Assembly (NCBI GenBank): GCA_003427395.1
Contig: BFEA01000875.1
Coordinates: 123,549-153,835 of the forward strand
From: Chara braunii
Taxonomy: Eukaryota; Streptophyta; Charophyceae; Charales; Characeae
Direction of reading: 5' to 3'
Length of the DNA stretch: 30,287 nt
Position 1 is the first letter of the stretch. The number at the start of each line of letters is the position of its first letter. The position numbers and the translations under genes were made by a program. The notes beneath the pieces were generated by a model. It did not search any database. It had not been told where the DNA came from and was given only the letters and a program-made list of their open reading frames with translations. Shown in pieces: positions 1 to 11,915 of the stretch.

Positions 1-179
1 TGCATTGTCCAGACTGATTTATCAAAGCATAAAATCCACTCGAAACTCTGGTCAGGAATACTATATGCATGAAGAATAATCAAACCCGGCAGACTGAAGG
101 AACCCACTACAAAATTATGAATTCATAATCATTGNCTGTTTGATAATGATTGATCTGTCAACTTTCGGGCCAACCATTT

Positions 180-1430
180 ACGACAGCTANGGGACTAGGC
201 CAATTTGCAAGAGCATGGATAGAAAAAGGTGTCTATCTCATCAGCCATATCTGGGATGAGACCCGACATGATTGACTGCAAGNCTGTAACCAACATATAT
301 TAGAAGGCGGATAACAAGACTACACAAAGTCGAAGACCACTACCACTCTTAGCACTCTATANTGTTGGTCATCCCACGACAATGGAAGAACTTACTGAAA
401 GATGATTCTGAGTATGCATCTACCCAGAGGATAATAACAGAGTCTTAAAAGTCCTGGGGCCCGACTTGAGTCAAGGTANGAGAGTGGAACACTGGAGGGG
501 GGATGGGAGCGGATTTGATAAGACCTCACTGACTTTCGAACAAGAGACAACACTGTCCCAACAATTGTAACCACAAGTACATTACCCGAAGTGAGAGTAT
601 GGGAGGGACACCTNGGTACTAGGAAACATGCCACGTTACTGAGAGGAGGTCCATTAGACTATATAGTCGAGCTTATACTGTANNGATGGGAAAAAGGTAG
701 ACAAAAGAAACACCAANTGTGNTCGTATACTACTAAAGTAGGAGTAGCTTAACGACGTAAGAAGAGGTTAAGACCTCGGACAATAGCTGAGCACGGATTC
801 CACAAGATCCAAGGGGCGAGTAAGCCCCCACCAGATTATCAGGAACTGTGGAAGTAGCTGCGTAAATTGTCATCCCAGAGACAGGCGATTTTAATGTGGA
901 CGCATTCGATGGGCCTCATTCCATCAGCTCTGTGGTTACAGTCAAGGGGCATGGAGGTGAGTTTGACCTGCATTAGGTGTAGGTGGGGGTGAGAATCTAC
1001 GGAACATGTTTGGTTGTTTTGCCCGTTAGCGGATGAGATTTGGTTCTAGTGGATGACTATGTGGGAGTCCTGGGTTGCGCAGAAATGGGAATGGAATGAT
1101 GACTGGACCCAACACGCAATTCTTCTGGGGATAGTCAGATAGAACGATCACTGGGGTTATGCAACACTCGTATGCAAAGGAATAGTGATGGAAACGATTT
1201 GGAAAGCAAGAAATGTCTCAATCTTTAAAGAGGAGATGATATCAGCGTGACAACATAAGTACATGATCAAACAATCGTTGAGGCTCACCATTCTGGCGGA
1301 CTGGAAGCAAGTTGGGATAAGAGCAGGGGGAGGTCTTTCTTGGTTCAGGAAAACTTGGACTGAAAACAAAGCAATGATAATGGTTACGGAAGAGGGCAAG
1401 CTAACTATTTCAAATTGGCTTATAGAATGA
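180..1430 (+). pseudogene. LINE (non-LTR retrotransposon) reverse transcriptase, decayed 3' part
   Basis: Translated plus-strand segments read like the C-terminal third of a LINE ORF2 protein. In order they are a segment starting AWIEKGVYLISHIWDE (from 213), IPRQWKNLLKDDSEYA (from 371, different frame), ELWK-stop-LRKLSSQRQAILMW (from 843) and PSALWLQSRGMEVSLTCIRC (from 921). The last runs into a C-x2-C-x8-H-x4-C knuckle with cysteine codons at 969, 978 and 1020 and histidine at 1005, followed by P-L-A-D-E-I-W. This is the zf-RVT arrangement found after the RT domain of plant LINEs. Stops at 855, 990 and elsewhere plus at least one frame change show that it is dead. The frame ends at TGA 1428-1430. 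The RT catalytic domain would lie left of the window. I see no poly-A tail or target duplication, so the element end is not placed. The family call is confident; the exact limits are not. Confidence 0.65.
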
Positions 1431-2927
1431 CATGTTATCGATTCCCTGGGGATCAAGGTTACAAGAGAGGAAGCAGCCTATCAGTTAGAGGTGGATTTAG
1501 GTTTCCTCAGAGAGAGTAATGGTTGTCACCTTTTACTGGGCTTAAATTTGTATTTTTCGGGAGCAACTTTTGACATGGGACGCAGGACCTGGTTTCCTGC
1601 AAGGTTCTCAAGTGGGTCTTGGCCCCATACATGTGACTCCGGGTTGAATTGTGAGGCCCCAGACTCAAGGTTACCCAGCCGTTCGTCGTAAAGAAAAGTC
1701 AATCCCTAACTGGGTGACCCGTATTACCCGATCACGATAGGGNAGGGAAGGGAAGAGTTAGCAACGATCCNGCACATACATATGGNGCCGAGATNAGTAA
1801 GGGTCGGGGAAGAGAGGGAAATCCAACACACATGCATCCATGCAGACGGTCGATACCCCGTGTTCCCCCAAGTTGCGCCTGCAAGCACCCACGCATCTAC
1901 TCATCCATCTATCCTGAGCTAAGAGACATTCAACATTCATAGACTCTCATACCACTCAGCATGCATACAACTGAATACCCATGCCTCAGGACATTGCACA
2001 CGTCACACTNAGACAAAGCAGTAATGGAGATAAAAGTGAGTCCCTCACTATTCAAAATTTTACACAGTGACATACACAGCTGGCCTCCCTNGGACACAGC
2101 CCCCAATCAATCAGAATGNCAACCAACCATAGCCACAAGGCCCTGCCGNTGGCGANGTTCCATCTCCACCACCGCCCCATCACTCCAACTGACAACTGTC
2201 GTACCCCAAGTNTATTGCTAACTCCACCCCTCGTCATCACTNTGCCCGTCACAGGGCACGTCGAGCCTATCCGCCGCCGCAAACTTCACTCATANCTCAC
2301 GCAGCATTGCAGCCCAGATCAAAGACAATTGATGGCTCGGAAAGCAACGGCGGGGTGTCAGCGTGAGGTGTGGGTAGCACGGGTTGTAGATGAGCAGGAC
2401 AGAAGAAAGGTCGAGGTACCAAGAGGATTGAAAGAGGCGAGTNGAAAGTTCCGTGTGATTGGGGTGGTCGTTCAAGTGGTGCGCGCTTTCTGCTTTCACC
2501 ACATTGATCTGACCATCCCAACTACATGGCCAATCACTCGCGATGATAGGTAAGGAGAGGATCGGGCTCCGCTCACGGGAATACGAAGGGGCATGCAAAA
2601 GGGAAGCATGCAGCAAAAAGGGAAGATAATGTGGAGATGCAAAGGGGGGGAATGGGTTTACGTGGCGTGCAAGAAATTTGAAAAACAGTCGCGCGCGAGT
2701 TATTACACAAGAAATTAAAAATTTCGCCCACACTACTTCGTAACCGTTTCTTGGGTTTCTCGACGCGGTCGCTAACCATCCGTGCGAAAAAGTCATCAGG
2801 GGCAGTTCTGAAAATTACAAACCCCTTTTCCGTCCCCCCTTCTAAAAAGAAGAAAAAGAAAAGAAAAGGAAAATAGACCCCGCTTTTCTCATACTTAGAG
2901 GCTTAGTTTTGGATTTTCCCCCTAAGG
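1431..2927. other. Unassigned sequence
   Basis: About 1.5 kb with no protein or RNA gene I recognise. Short open stretches occur on both strands (for example 2116-2553 plus and 2290-2796 minus), but they overlap each other, contain N codons and show no family motif. An A/G-rich patch at about 2840-2875 precedes the dispersed repeat. It may be further degraded LINE or other transposon sequence. Confidence 0.3.
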
Positions 2928-3115
2928 GTACGGAAAGCCGCCGAGTGCGGATCTTGGCTTATCACAGCCAGCTTACTAGGATCTGATCCTGAGGTGGTTA
3001 ACTTGGTTGTTAGTGTGTGTGAGCAATGCTGGTGGGTGGTGGCCACATACCAGCAACTGGGATCCAAGCCTCGAAGCAGATACGGGCCATCATACANCTT
3101 ATGGATTGCAAGCTC
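2928..3115 (+). repeat. Dispersed repeat, copy 1
   Basis: This stretch is recognisably the same as 17109-17283 in the same orientation. Both contain GATCCTGAGGTG, then TTAACTTGGTTGTTAG, a GGTGG..GGTGGCCACATAC block, GGCAACTGGG/AGCAACTGGG and end in GCAAGCTC. Copy 2 lacks about 14 bases near the right end. The conserved blocks are not coding in a convincing way, although an antisense frame stays open through the middle. It could be a SINE-like or terminal repeat of an unknown element. It lies about 500 bp left of the broken end of the minus-strand retrotransposon piece. Confidence 0.7.
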
Positions 3116-3617
3116 AACTAGTACAGGATTNGACGGATTGTCAGTCCGAGCATTCATGTTCAGAGNCCCACACTCAGGGAGTCATCGGATCTGTTAGGCA
3201 AAACACACAGTCACAATGGACTCTGGACCCGAGTGNCAGCAAGTGCTGCTCTTCACTAATTGATAGGAGGCTTCAGGAGAAGCGATTAATTTAAGGTCCA
3301 ACATTCGNCAAATTTTGGCGAATTTTTCACCGAAACTGCCACACTTCCCTGAATTCTTACTTTTTTTTTTTTTCTGATATGTATGTGCTTTAAGGTATAT
3401 TTGTATTCAGTTTTGCCGTATTTGGACCAGTAGCGAAAAAGTTGGNAAAAACACTTGACTCAATGAAAGATTTAGCGACCTTCGAAAGCTACTCCAAATA
3501 GGGTTTTATAGTGCTCTTGATTTTTTTTATTTTTTTTTTCTGTCTCTTCGTTTTCTGAATGTTTGTATTATGACCCTACATAGTTTGTTCACAATCCTCA
3601 GACTAACAATCCGCTTA
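3116..3617. other. Spacer between dispersed repeat and broken retrotransposon
   Basis: No gene seen. The stretch contains T-runs at about 3361-3374 and 3521-3540 and is AT-rich. The right edge is the point where the minus-strand protease frame stops making sense (TTA at 3615-3617, a stop on the minus strand). Confidence 0.4.
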
Positions 3618-5345
3618 ATCCTTTTTTCCTGCCCTTTCAACTACCCGTAATAAGATAGCCAAAATAGCAGCTTCAGAATCGATGATGGCATTGTACGGGA
3701 TTCCCCATATTTCGATATCGCATTCTGCGGATTTNCATGGGATTGGTTTAATTCGTAAAAAGTGATCGTCCTTCTGTATTAATCCTAACTGTATTGGGTC
3801 TGAAGTACCAACAACGTTTTCGTCTGGTGTTGGACTTTTTGCTTTCGTGTTCGCTNTCNNGGCAAGGGCGAATCGNNNNCGATTCGCCTTGCAATGTTGC
3901 AACATCCGTTCATTGGCTTGTTCCGATATCGAAAGTAGTTGACCGATCAGAAGAGGAATCCGATGATCCAAGGCTTGAACAATGTTCAAAACATCGATCT
4001 CCCCAGTGACGAAAGTGGGTCCTCCCGACTCCATCTCTCTGGGAGAGGGTCGTCATTCTGCCACTTCCCTTTGTTTCGGCGCGGGTTTAATCGTTCCAAT
4101 CATCCCAAGCCCCGGATATCCACACGTTACGTACTGATCCAACGAGATTAGTTCAGCTGCTTCCTCCATCATAGCTAATGCGCTTCGGCCTCCTTCCACT
4201 TCTTCCATCNGCGCCCCTACTCGTCCCGGCCCGTTAGCGATNGGGGCCGTAGCTGCGGGGGTCGATGNGGGCAATCCCGGGCTATGTGCCCTGTAACAGA
4301 TATTCAGATTGCGAGGGACCCCTGCAGGAGGTGCCGAAGCCAGTCCGTGTTGAAGCGGCGAGGCACACACTGCTATTGGTCGCATCGACCTCATCATCTC
4401 CTCTATTCGAGCATTTTATTCCCGTTGTTCCTTCTTGCTTCCCTGAAGCAGATTGACCAGTGTTTTGGTTAGTTCCAATAAGGCGGAAGGCTCATTTGGT
4501 TGTGCGGGGGTTTCGATCGATGACGGGGTTGCTGTCATCGTGGGCACGGTCATCCTTGTAATCACACTCGGGGTTTATCGTTTCGGGGTAATTTGCTCCA
4601 GAAAGGTGATAGGGCCTGACACAAATCCCATATTCAAATTTATTATGAAGTGCGGCCAACTCAGCTTTAGCTCTTGCTAGTTCAAACGAGTCTCCTTCCC
4701 TAGGATAATCTTCCCCTTCTAGGAAACTTGCGGCGAACTTTTGTTCCATTTCCTCTGCGGCTGCCACGATCTGTTGCAGCGTGTGATAGATGGGGGATAA
4801 TTGTTTTCGCAGTTTCGCCCTCATCGTTCTGCTGCGGAGCCCATCAATAAACAAATCTCTGCCTACCTGTTTGCCTTGTTCCATTTTCACAAACATTCGG
4901 TAGAATCGATTCCGATACTCGGTGACAGATTCGAGGGGTTTTTNAACTCGATCTTAACCATGAAAAGGGCCTGTTCAGGATGGATATAATCAAATCGNTT
5001 CAGGAAATCTCGCTCGAACGTCGGGAGATCTACCCATACATAGGTGNTGAACCAATGATGAGCGTCTCCTCCCAATCGAGCGGGAANGTTCACCTATGCC
5101 TCGTTATCATCGTACTGCTGAGCNCGGAGCGTGGCTAGCCATGCTCCAGCAAGGTGGTGTGCAGGGTCAAANAGATAGAGATCAAGTGGCGTTATGGGAG
5201 TCCGTGNTCNTGGTGCAGGTTGATTAGGATTTATCGGTTGGTTGGGGTTCTGTTGTGGATTCAGATTATGTTGATTAGCGTTCAGGTTGACTGCCNGNCA
5301 GGCCGCAGTCCGGCTTCTGGTAACGANGGGGTCGCGTCGATGCAC
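3618..5345 (-). pseudogene. gag: Retrotransposon gag with start of aspartic protease, disrupted
   Basis: The chosen start is ATG 5345, 74 bases after the primer binding site. The N-terminus is Asn/Gln/Pro-rich (N-Q/P repeats, about residues 20-45). The gag domain follows: a DLY.FDPAHHLAGAWL block, then ARLGGDAHHWF, FERDFL.RFDYIHPEQA and FVKMEQGKQVGRDLFIDGL. A CCHC knuckle is represented by ICYR and, one frame over, GHIARDC, so its second cysteine is lost to a small deletion near 4285. A linker leads to EIWGIPYNAIIDSEAA at about 3665-3710. This matches a retropepsin flap-and-catalytic segment whose usual D-S/T-G reads D-S-E (codon 3672-3674). Damage includes an in-frame TAG at 5094-5096, a frameshift near 4945 beside an N, and a further frame change before 4397. 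Gag would form the particle and protease would mature it; neither is intact here. Confidence 0.75.
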
Positions 5346-5418
5346 GTTCCGGGGTCGAGGTGGTCCCCTGTTAGCCAGATCGCCCAGCTATGAATCCTAG
5401 ATCCCAGCCACGTATCGG

Positions 5419-5430
5419 GCTCCGATACCA
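5419..5430 (-). promoter_or_regulatory. Primer binding site, initiator-Met tRNA type
   Basis: On the minus strand the twelve bases read TGGTATCGGAGC, one mismatch from TGGTATCAGAGC, the complement of the initiator methionine tRNA 3' end that primes many plant Ty1/Ty3 elements. It sits directly inside the LTR and upstream of gag, as expected. Confidence 0.8.
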
Positions 5431-7852
5431 ACCTCACGCCCGACGCGACTTCCTGATNGGAGTGGGATGTGGGCCTGGAAGTGCGAAAAGGGGTNTGCAA
5501 ACGATTTTTGGGGAAAGTGGGGGTGGAGTNCCAGGTCGGAACTAAGANCTCCTATGGCAAGGGTCCAGGGGCATAGATGCAATAGGGCTAAGGGGCAGGT
5601 TNCTTCCGGTCTGATGACGGTCGATGTCGTGCAGTATAAGGCGGATGGCATGNGTGGTGCATCAAGGGTCGTCCGATCCGTCTGTTTTGGTGGCNGCGGT
5701 TCGGGAGAGGCCCGTTCGTGAGGGTTGCGATTCCTATGAGTCGGAGCTTCAAGTGCAGACACGTGGCGTCTGTCGTCGCGCGTTATGGTTAGGCTCCGTA
5801 GTTTCAGGGGTTTGGCNGTTGCTGCGTCGTCTGCAGNTTCTGCACCGTGTATGNGGCCAATATAGGGCGATGAAAATCACGGTACCACCGTGAGTTGGTG
5901 ATACGGGAGGAGGAGATGGAAGGGAGGGAAAGTGGTGGNGATAACGACGAAGCCGAGGGATATGAAGTATTGCGTGTTATACGTAGTTGGGTAATCGGGG
6001 CACCTTGGATCGTTGGTTACGGCACAGTGAAACTCCCTGGGGCACAATCAGTTCTCGGTTAGGCAGGGAAATTCCGGGTATTTCCCCCTACGATATTCTT
6101 CTTCTTCCCAGGGCTCAAAGTACCCTGAGTCCCATGCGTACGTCATCTTGTCATTGCGGTGCAGTGGACGCCTTTTGTATGGCGTACGCATCTAACTGAC
6201 AGGGGGATATCCGGATATGGTGTTAGAATTTCCTCCCAGCTCGGTGCATGAAAGGAGGAAAATTCCTCGCCTATCCCGATACTGGAGGTGCCAGGTTCGT
6301 CAAGGGTCGCGACTCTCCACACGTGGACATGTGTAGGTCGCGCAATCCATATCGCACTTACACATATCCATACGAGGTGTTCGCTTGTACCCGGGTCTAT
6401 GGGATGATGCTTACGCAAAAGTGAGAGTTGTAATCCCTCATGCAAAATTACCACGTGTCATGGATAACAACCTTATCATCTAATCACTCAGTGGTCCCAC
6501 ACAACATCAGAACTCATACCATACCAACAGCGGATCAAAGTGACAAGCAACAATGATGATTAGGCAAAAACGACAAACATATCATTCCACCCGAGCTAGT
6601 TCGTCCCATACACATAAAAGAGGGAGGACTGAAACAGAATGAGACATCATACCAGAACCAATATTAAAACAAAGATGTCGAAGAGAAATGAGAGCGAATC
6701 GCTCGAGCCGAAATCAAAACTTATATGCAAAATCAAAGGAAAAGACAAAGAAAATTGCAAATCCACGTTCATCAACCTCCGCTCTCTCTTCCTCTCTCTC
6801 TCTCTCTCCGATGCGGACAGTCCGTCGTCACGCACCAACCCACGAAGTCGTCACCCCGCTTAGTCCTCCTGCACCTGTCAGGTTCGCCCGCGTGCTACAG
6901 TCCGTCTTGGCCCTATGCGTCAACCCCGCGCATTCGGCACCAGCTCGTCGGGTCGCCCGACTCCCACTTCAACTTACCTCTTACTTCGCTCGTGAGCCGA
7001 CCCTCACTGATTGCGTTACCCCGAGCTTCCAGCAACTAGTTAAGAGAGCTATCTAATCGCGCAGTCGAAATTTATAGCGTGTATGCAAGCGCAAAGAACA
7101 CGGAATTGCAAAGACTTAGAAAGGAGATCGGAAGAGGGAGCGCCTACATTCTGCATGGCCAGACCGCGGCGTGGGGAAAATAGCCGCTCTCCACGCATCG
7201 ATCCGATCATGCAGCCCGTGGGCTAGACAGCCACAGCAAAAAGGAAAGGAGAGCGCGGGAAAGATAAAGCTCAAGAAGAGAGATACAATTACAATGGCGC
7301 CTGCCCAAAAATTACATTTACACACGAGATTAAGGGCGCCGACTAATCAGAGTTCCGCTGCAGCCGCAAAAAGAAACGAGCAAAAAAAAAACAACAAGGC
7401 GTGGCAAAATAAATCCCGGATTCCTAAATTTCTAAATTCCTAAACCTATTGCAAAAGGAATTTTAATAAAACGCAAATTCCGAAAAGAAAGTCTGAAATT
7501 TCGAGAGTTATCGAGGGCTCGACAAGATTCAAGAAGAAATTCAAAAAGAAGCAAAACTTCCCGTGCGACCTTCGCGCCTAAAACCCGACAATTGAACAAG
7601 ATAGAAGCGACATCAAACATTATTATTCGAGTCTTTGTCGATGCGACAACCACTCAATCGGCCATCTCGGGACTTGCCCGGCGCGGAACCTAGCCATCCG
7701 AAAAGAAGCGATGCAAAAAGACGAAGGAGTGAGGACACCGATGCAATTTCCCTTCGATCCCGATCTCCCGTAATTGGCCCATCCTTCCCATCTTAGGACC
7801 CCTCATTGCTATCGCGCAGAAAATCACGTGGAACAGAAATTGGTTCGTCACA
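5431..7852 (-). repeat. 5' LTR of the minus-strand retrotransposon piece (about 2.42 kb)
   Basis: Homologous over its length to the inverted LTR 23739-25814, with visible substitutions throughout (roughly 85% identity in one translated 84-residue stretch). On the element strand it begins TGTGACGAACC at 7852. The sister LTR ends CGTCACA, the exact complement, giving 7-bp terminal inverted repeats. In this copy the last 11 or so bases (TAGGCGTCACA) are missing before the primer binding site. It carries about 348 bp (6594-6942) absent from the sister copy, including a CT-rich microsatellite at about 6780-6816. Apparent ORFs inside it are mirrored in the sister LTR and are not genes. Confidence 0.85.
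7070..7076 (-). promoter_or_regulatory. Candidate LTR TATA box
   Basis: TATAAAT on the minus strand, conserved at the matching place in the other LTR (24512-24518). It would place transcription start, and so the U3/R border, some 30 bases further on. Position and conservation support it; no transcript is seen. Confidence 0.5.
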
Positions 7853-9900
7853 TGCCAGCCAAAACAAAAGAAAAGTGCAAGCATTATGCCTACCATAGCG
7901 ACCACAATTGGAAATAGTTTCAACAACCCAGTTTCTTCCGACCGGTTATCATGGGNCGATATATCAGATGGTACTGGTACCCGACACTGGGCCGANAGTT
8001 GAAATTGGAATCTCTATCGCAACCNTTCACTCACATCATCTATGACCTCGGTACAAAACAACTTCAACCATCANGTCAAGTTTAAGACATCCACGACAAA
8101 CAAAGCAACCACCTAAATCAACGGAGGACTATCACCCGAAGCAACGAGGAACAAACGGACNATGTGACACTCACCCAGGCTGAAGAACTGCCTCGCCAGC
8201 CCGACCGGTACCACTGCCTTGGCCAAGGACAGTANAAGTCACAGGGGCCTGGCCTTCGATGACAGCTTGGGAAGTTTCCCGAGCAGCGCCCTCCAGTCCA
8301 CGCCCCCTTGCAACACTCATCGCATACGCAAACCTGCACTGGAGCACAAGGGTCACATCCTACGAAGATTGAGTCGTTCTCCTCGCCGTTTGGCCNAGGA
8401 CTGTCACTTCTGGTCTACNGGTCCTACTGCTATCAAGTTTTGTCAACCGATGGTCAACTTTTTCGGGTCTGTCACCCCCTTGTCCCCACCAGTCACGGTG
8501 AGAGTACAGTTCTTCTAGGTCCCTGTTCCCCTACTCCATCCATCATGTACACATTCTCCTGTCATGCTAGGCACCGCCCCACCAACTTTGAAAGTCAGTC
8601 CATTCCCGCGAATGCCCCTGTCTTGTCCCTGCAAGGTCCCAACACCTCCCAACCCCGTCCATCAACCCTTCAGAACATCTACTCTACGACCCTGTCGTAC
8701 TCGATTTCTTCCCCTCAAACATCTCATCCGATGAGAAGTTGGTCACTATTTTTACCTCCCTCATTACTCTCATTTCCGGTGCCATCCCTCCCCCACCCAT
8801 CGCTGCAGAAGAATCTTTGTCCTCGACTCACCCTCCGCCTCCCTGCTTCCCCTCCATCTTTTCGTCCTCCCTACCGTTGTACCTTCATCTTTCATAAATC
8901 TCCAGGCATACTTNGTTGAAAAGCGCTTCCATTNATAACCCCTTCTTACTCATCTACTTGAGTACGTAGAATGCAATTCCTTTTGTACCTTTCAGAACAG
9001 TGCTCATGCGTTCTTCTTCCTCCTCTGAGATAAAGTCCATGAGCTCTTCTCCCACTCCTTCTACTTGCTCACCATCTCCTCCCTCCTCTTCGTTGGCACT
9101 CATTGTTTAAATTTTCTCACTTAAGACGAGCAGAATCATATTGTGCAGCAGTTACCCATTAATAAACACAATTCCACGTATGGTTTCAGGATTCCTTTCT
9201 ATTGTTTTCGTCTCTGCCTCGCCAATGCTACAGAGACCTCTTTCAAGTGCTGGGTCAACAACGCCCAACTAACCCTCACCGAGAATCTCCGGGCGATCGG
9301 CACGCAATCCGCTTTCTCCTGTCCTATAGTGTTTTTCTTCAGAGGATTCTTCAAGCAACTCATCAAAGAAGATTTTCACCACCTCTGCACGCACAACCTT
9401 CTTGCTTCAGGTTCTGGCCTATGGTTCAGACTTCTCACGGAGGGCATCTGTGATCTGGATCGTCACTATCTCCCTACACCGGACCAGCCCAGGGAGCAGT
9501 GCAGACTGCCGCAGGCCCCAGTTCCACGGCTTACTCTCAACCTCAAAGAGGGACGTCACGCTTTCTCTTTCCTAAACACTGAGGAGCAGGATGCCGTCCA
9601 AGAAGGGAACTGATCTCTCTACCTCCTCAAGAAGACAATGCCGCAGATCTCTAGAATTCAATCTGGAATCAGACTCACCAGGGCGTCCAATCCCAGTGCA
9701 GCAGTTACTGATCGTGCCTCGACCTCCGATCGCTTCACCATCTCCACCACCCCTACCCATTCCCGCTCCTCCCAAAACGATCAGAACGAGCAAGAAACCT
9801 AGCACCTTCAGGTCCCTTACTTCTTTTTCCTCATTTTTATCTGCATCCTCTTCCTCCTCATTTTGTTCCTTTATATCCTAGTCTTCTTCAAACCACTTCC
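7853..9900. other. Unrecognised, formerly coding-looking sequence
   Basis: Plus-strand frames give stretches with normal protein-like composition but frequent frame changes. Examples are 8308-8919 (Ser/Pro-rich), a segment near 8685-8790 reading EHLLYDPVVLDFFPSNISSD in another frame, 9143-9613 (156 codons, with FKCWVNNAQLTLTENLRAIG and LNTEEQDAVQ), and 9591-9881 (Pro/Ser-rich). On the minus strand 9103-8954 encodes a short Glu-rich peptide. No catalytic or binding motif was identified. This could be a decayed ORF1 or gag-like gene of another mobile element, or a host pseudogene. N calls at 7957 to 8936 may account for some breaks. Confidence 0.25.
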
Positions 9901-10611
9901 TTCATCTCCCTTCTTACCACCTTTCGCGCACGGTCTAAGATTTTGAAGTTTGAAATCTCCCTCCCCTCACTCAACCCCTGCCTGAATCTTCTTTGAAGTG
10001 CTACCCTATAAGGTTTCATACGAAGCAAGGGTAGGAGAAATAGAAAGATAGTGGCCGCAAACATTTAAGTATGAAAGAGGCATTACAGAGAAGTAGCGAC
10101 GTGATGCATGTGAGTATGNAAGATGAAGGTTGCTTTTTTTGCTCGCGACAGATCAAACTAGTATAACAGACTGTTTAAGTCAATCAGCCTTCCAATCNCA
10201 TAATTTCTCCTCATAAATTCAAAGAGGAGAAGCAAGAAGGAAAAGTAACAGCGGAAGCCAGAGAAGTTAAAAAGAAGGCAGAAGCTAATTAGGAAGGCAA
10301 CTATGATTTGTTAAGCNATCAACAATNTTGTNAGTGACCATCATCCTNATTAGGAAATAACTGAACTATTTGATGAACAACAATTTTTTTTGAAGGCCCT
10401 GAAGGGCTTGTAATTTTTGTTACTTGTATCAAAATTTTGTATGCATCTCTCATCAATTCGTTCTGTCCTCAAAGCTTCTCTTATTCCTTTATGCTCTCTT
10501 AAGCTCAGACTATACGATAGTAATTTCATTATTACCACTTGTTTATTGCAAAATTCATATTATTAGTAATTTATTACTCAATTCGTTGGTGAACCTCATC
10601 TCAAAACCACT
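9901..10611. other. AT-rich unassigned sequence
   Basis: No gene seen. Composition shifts from GC-balanced to AT-rich. Several N calls (10118-10332) and T-runs are present. Confidence 0.3.
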
Positions 10612-10705
10612 TGTTTATCGATCAACCACAATGGATTGATAAATCGATCATCTAGTTAACCTACCCACTTATCAAAACTACTACGTAATACCCTTCAGGG
10701 CCTCC
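10392..10705. repeat. Inverted-repeat pair, possible MITE
   Basis: GAAGGCCCTGAAGGG at 10392-10406 is matched by CCCTTCAGGGCCTCC at 10691-10705, 14 of 15 bases in inverted orientation, enclosing an AT-rich interior with no coding frame of note. The size (314 bp) suits a miniature inverted-repeat element, but I cannot point to a clean target duplication. Confidence 0.35.
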
Positions 10706-11350
10706 ACAATGTTATTGGATGATTATTTAAAAAAAAAATAAAAAAAAATCAATCCCGCTATGATCAATTAAGTGATTGGATGATCGATCACCATAATCTT
10801 TTGTTCGGCATTCTGACTGCTTTCATTGGAATGATCGATCAATCAATTGATTGTTTGACTTCGAGCTCATAACCTTTTGATTAGCCAATTGCCTTCAAAA
10901 TCTGATCGACCACAATCGGTCTTACGATCAATCGAACAACCTCCTTGTTGGACAATCAACCGTCGATCGACCGATCCACCAACCAATTCGACGACCAATC
11001 GATTGACTAATCAACGGTCCGATTGATTAATCGATGAACCGACCATTTGATCAATCGACCAATCAATTGATTGATCGTCCATTCACTTCGTAGTCCAAAT
11101 AATCAACCAATAGCCAACACTGGCAACACATGAATCCAATTCTAATAAACTCATCATTTTCATTCCATGCGTATCCCTACTCCTTTACCCTCGACCACCA
11201 CCCAAACCATTCCCTCAAGTTTTTTGTCTGATGATGAACCATAGTGGATCGATAGGTCAACCATCTAGTTAACCAGCCACTCAACCAAACTCATACTTAA
11301 CATTCTCCGCCACGTTGTCGGATTAAAAAAAAAGAAAAAAAAAAAAAAAA

Positions 11351-11459
11351 NNNNNNNNNNNNNNNNNNNNNNNNNNNNNNNNNNNNNNNNNNNNNNNNNN
11401 NNNNNNNNNNNNNNNNNNNNNNNNNNNNNNNNNNNNNNNNNNNNNNNNNNNNNNNNNNN
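11351..11459. other. Assembly gap (N run)
   Basis: One hundred and nine consecutive N following an A-rich tract. Open frames crossing it are artefacts. Confidence 0.99.
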
Positions 11460-11915
11460 CAAGCAATTGGCTGATCGGTCACTAAAATTTTCTTATCTGT
11501 ATTACAACTCATTAGATTGATCGACCGACCAAGGGATTGTTGAATTTCAAACTATCAAACTTTGTTTAAGCAATTGCTTCCAAATCGATCGACCAAGCAC
11601 TCGGTCTGTCGATCGACCGAATAACCACCTACTTGCCCGATCAATCGTTTGATCGGTCGGTCAATCAACGGATCGCGTGACCACTTGATTGACTAATCAT
11701 GCGACTAATCAAACAATTGGTTATTCGACCACTTGATTGATTGATCGACCAATCATTTTCTCGTTCAAACAATCGACCAATNGATCATAAGTCATTTGAT
11801 AAATCAATAGGCTTAGTTTGCNGTAAGCTCATCATTTTCTTTGCATATGTATCCCTATTTCTCTACCCTCTATCTCATCCAAACCACTTCCCCACTTCAT
11901 CCATGATGTATTATT

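Larger units (their letters stand above)
3618..7852 (-). mobile_element. Ty3/gypsy-type LTR retrotransposon, 5' half (LTR, PBS, gag, start of protease)
   Basis: Read on the minus strand, the piece runs LTR (7852 to 5431), primer binding site (5430 to 5419), gag (from 5345), a degenerate zinc knuckle and a retropepsin active-site region, and is cut at 3618. RT, RNase H and integrase are missing from this side. The LTR is homologous, in inverted orientation, to 23739-25814 at the end of the plus-strand pol-bearing piece, so both belong to one family. The 3' break lies inside the protease at a GAT codon. The first codon of the other piece is the same GAT, with GGAT shared by both ends (3618-3621 as ATCC on the plus strand; 17284-17287). 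Frameshifts and stops make it non-functional. Confidence 0.8.

Noticed and set aside
5467-5721. 84-codon frame conserved with 25513-25767
   Set aside because: Conservation is because both lie in homologous LTRs; it is not placed or composed like a gene.
11265-11512. Open frames across the N run
   Set aside because: Mostly unknown bases; no real sequence to support them.
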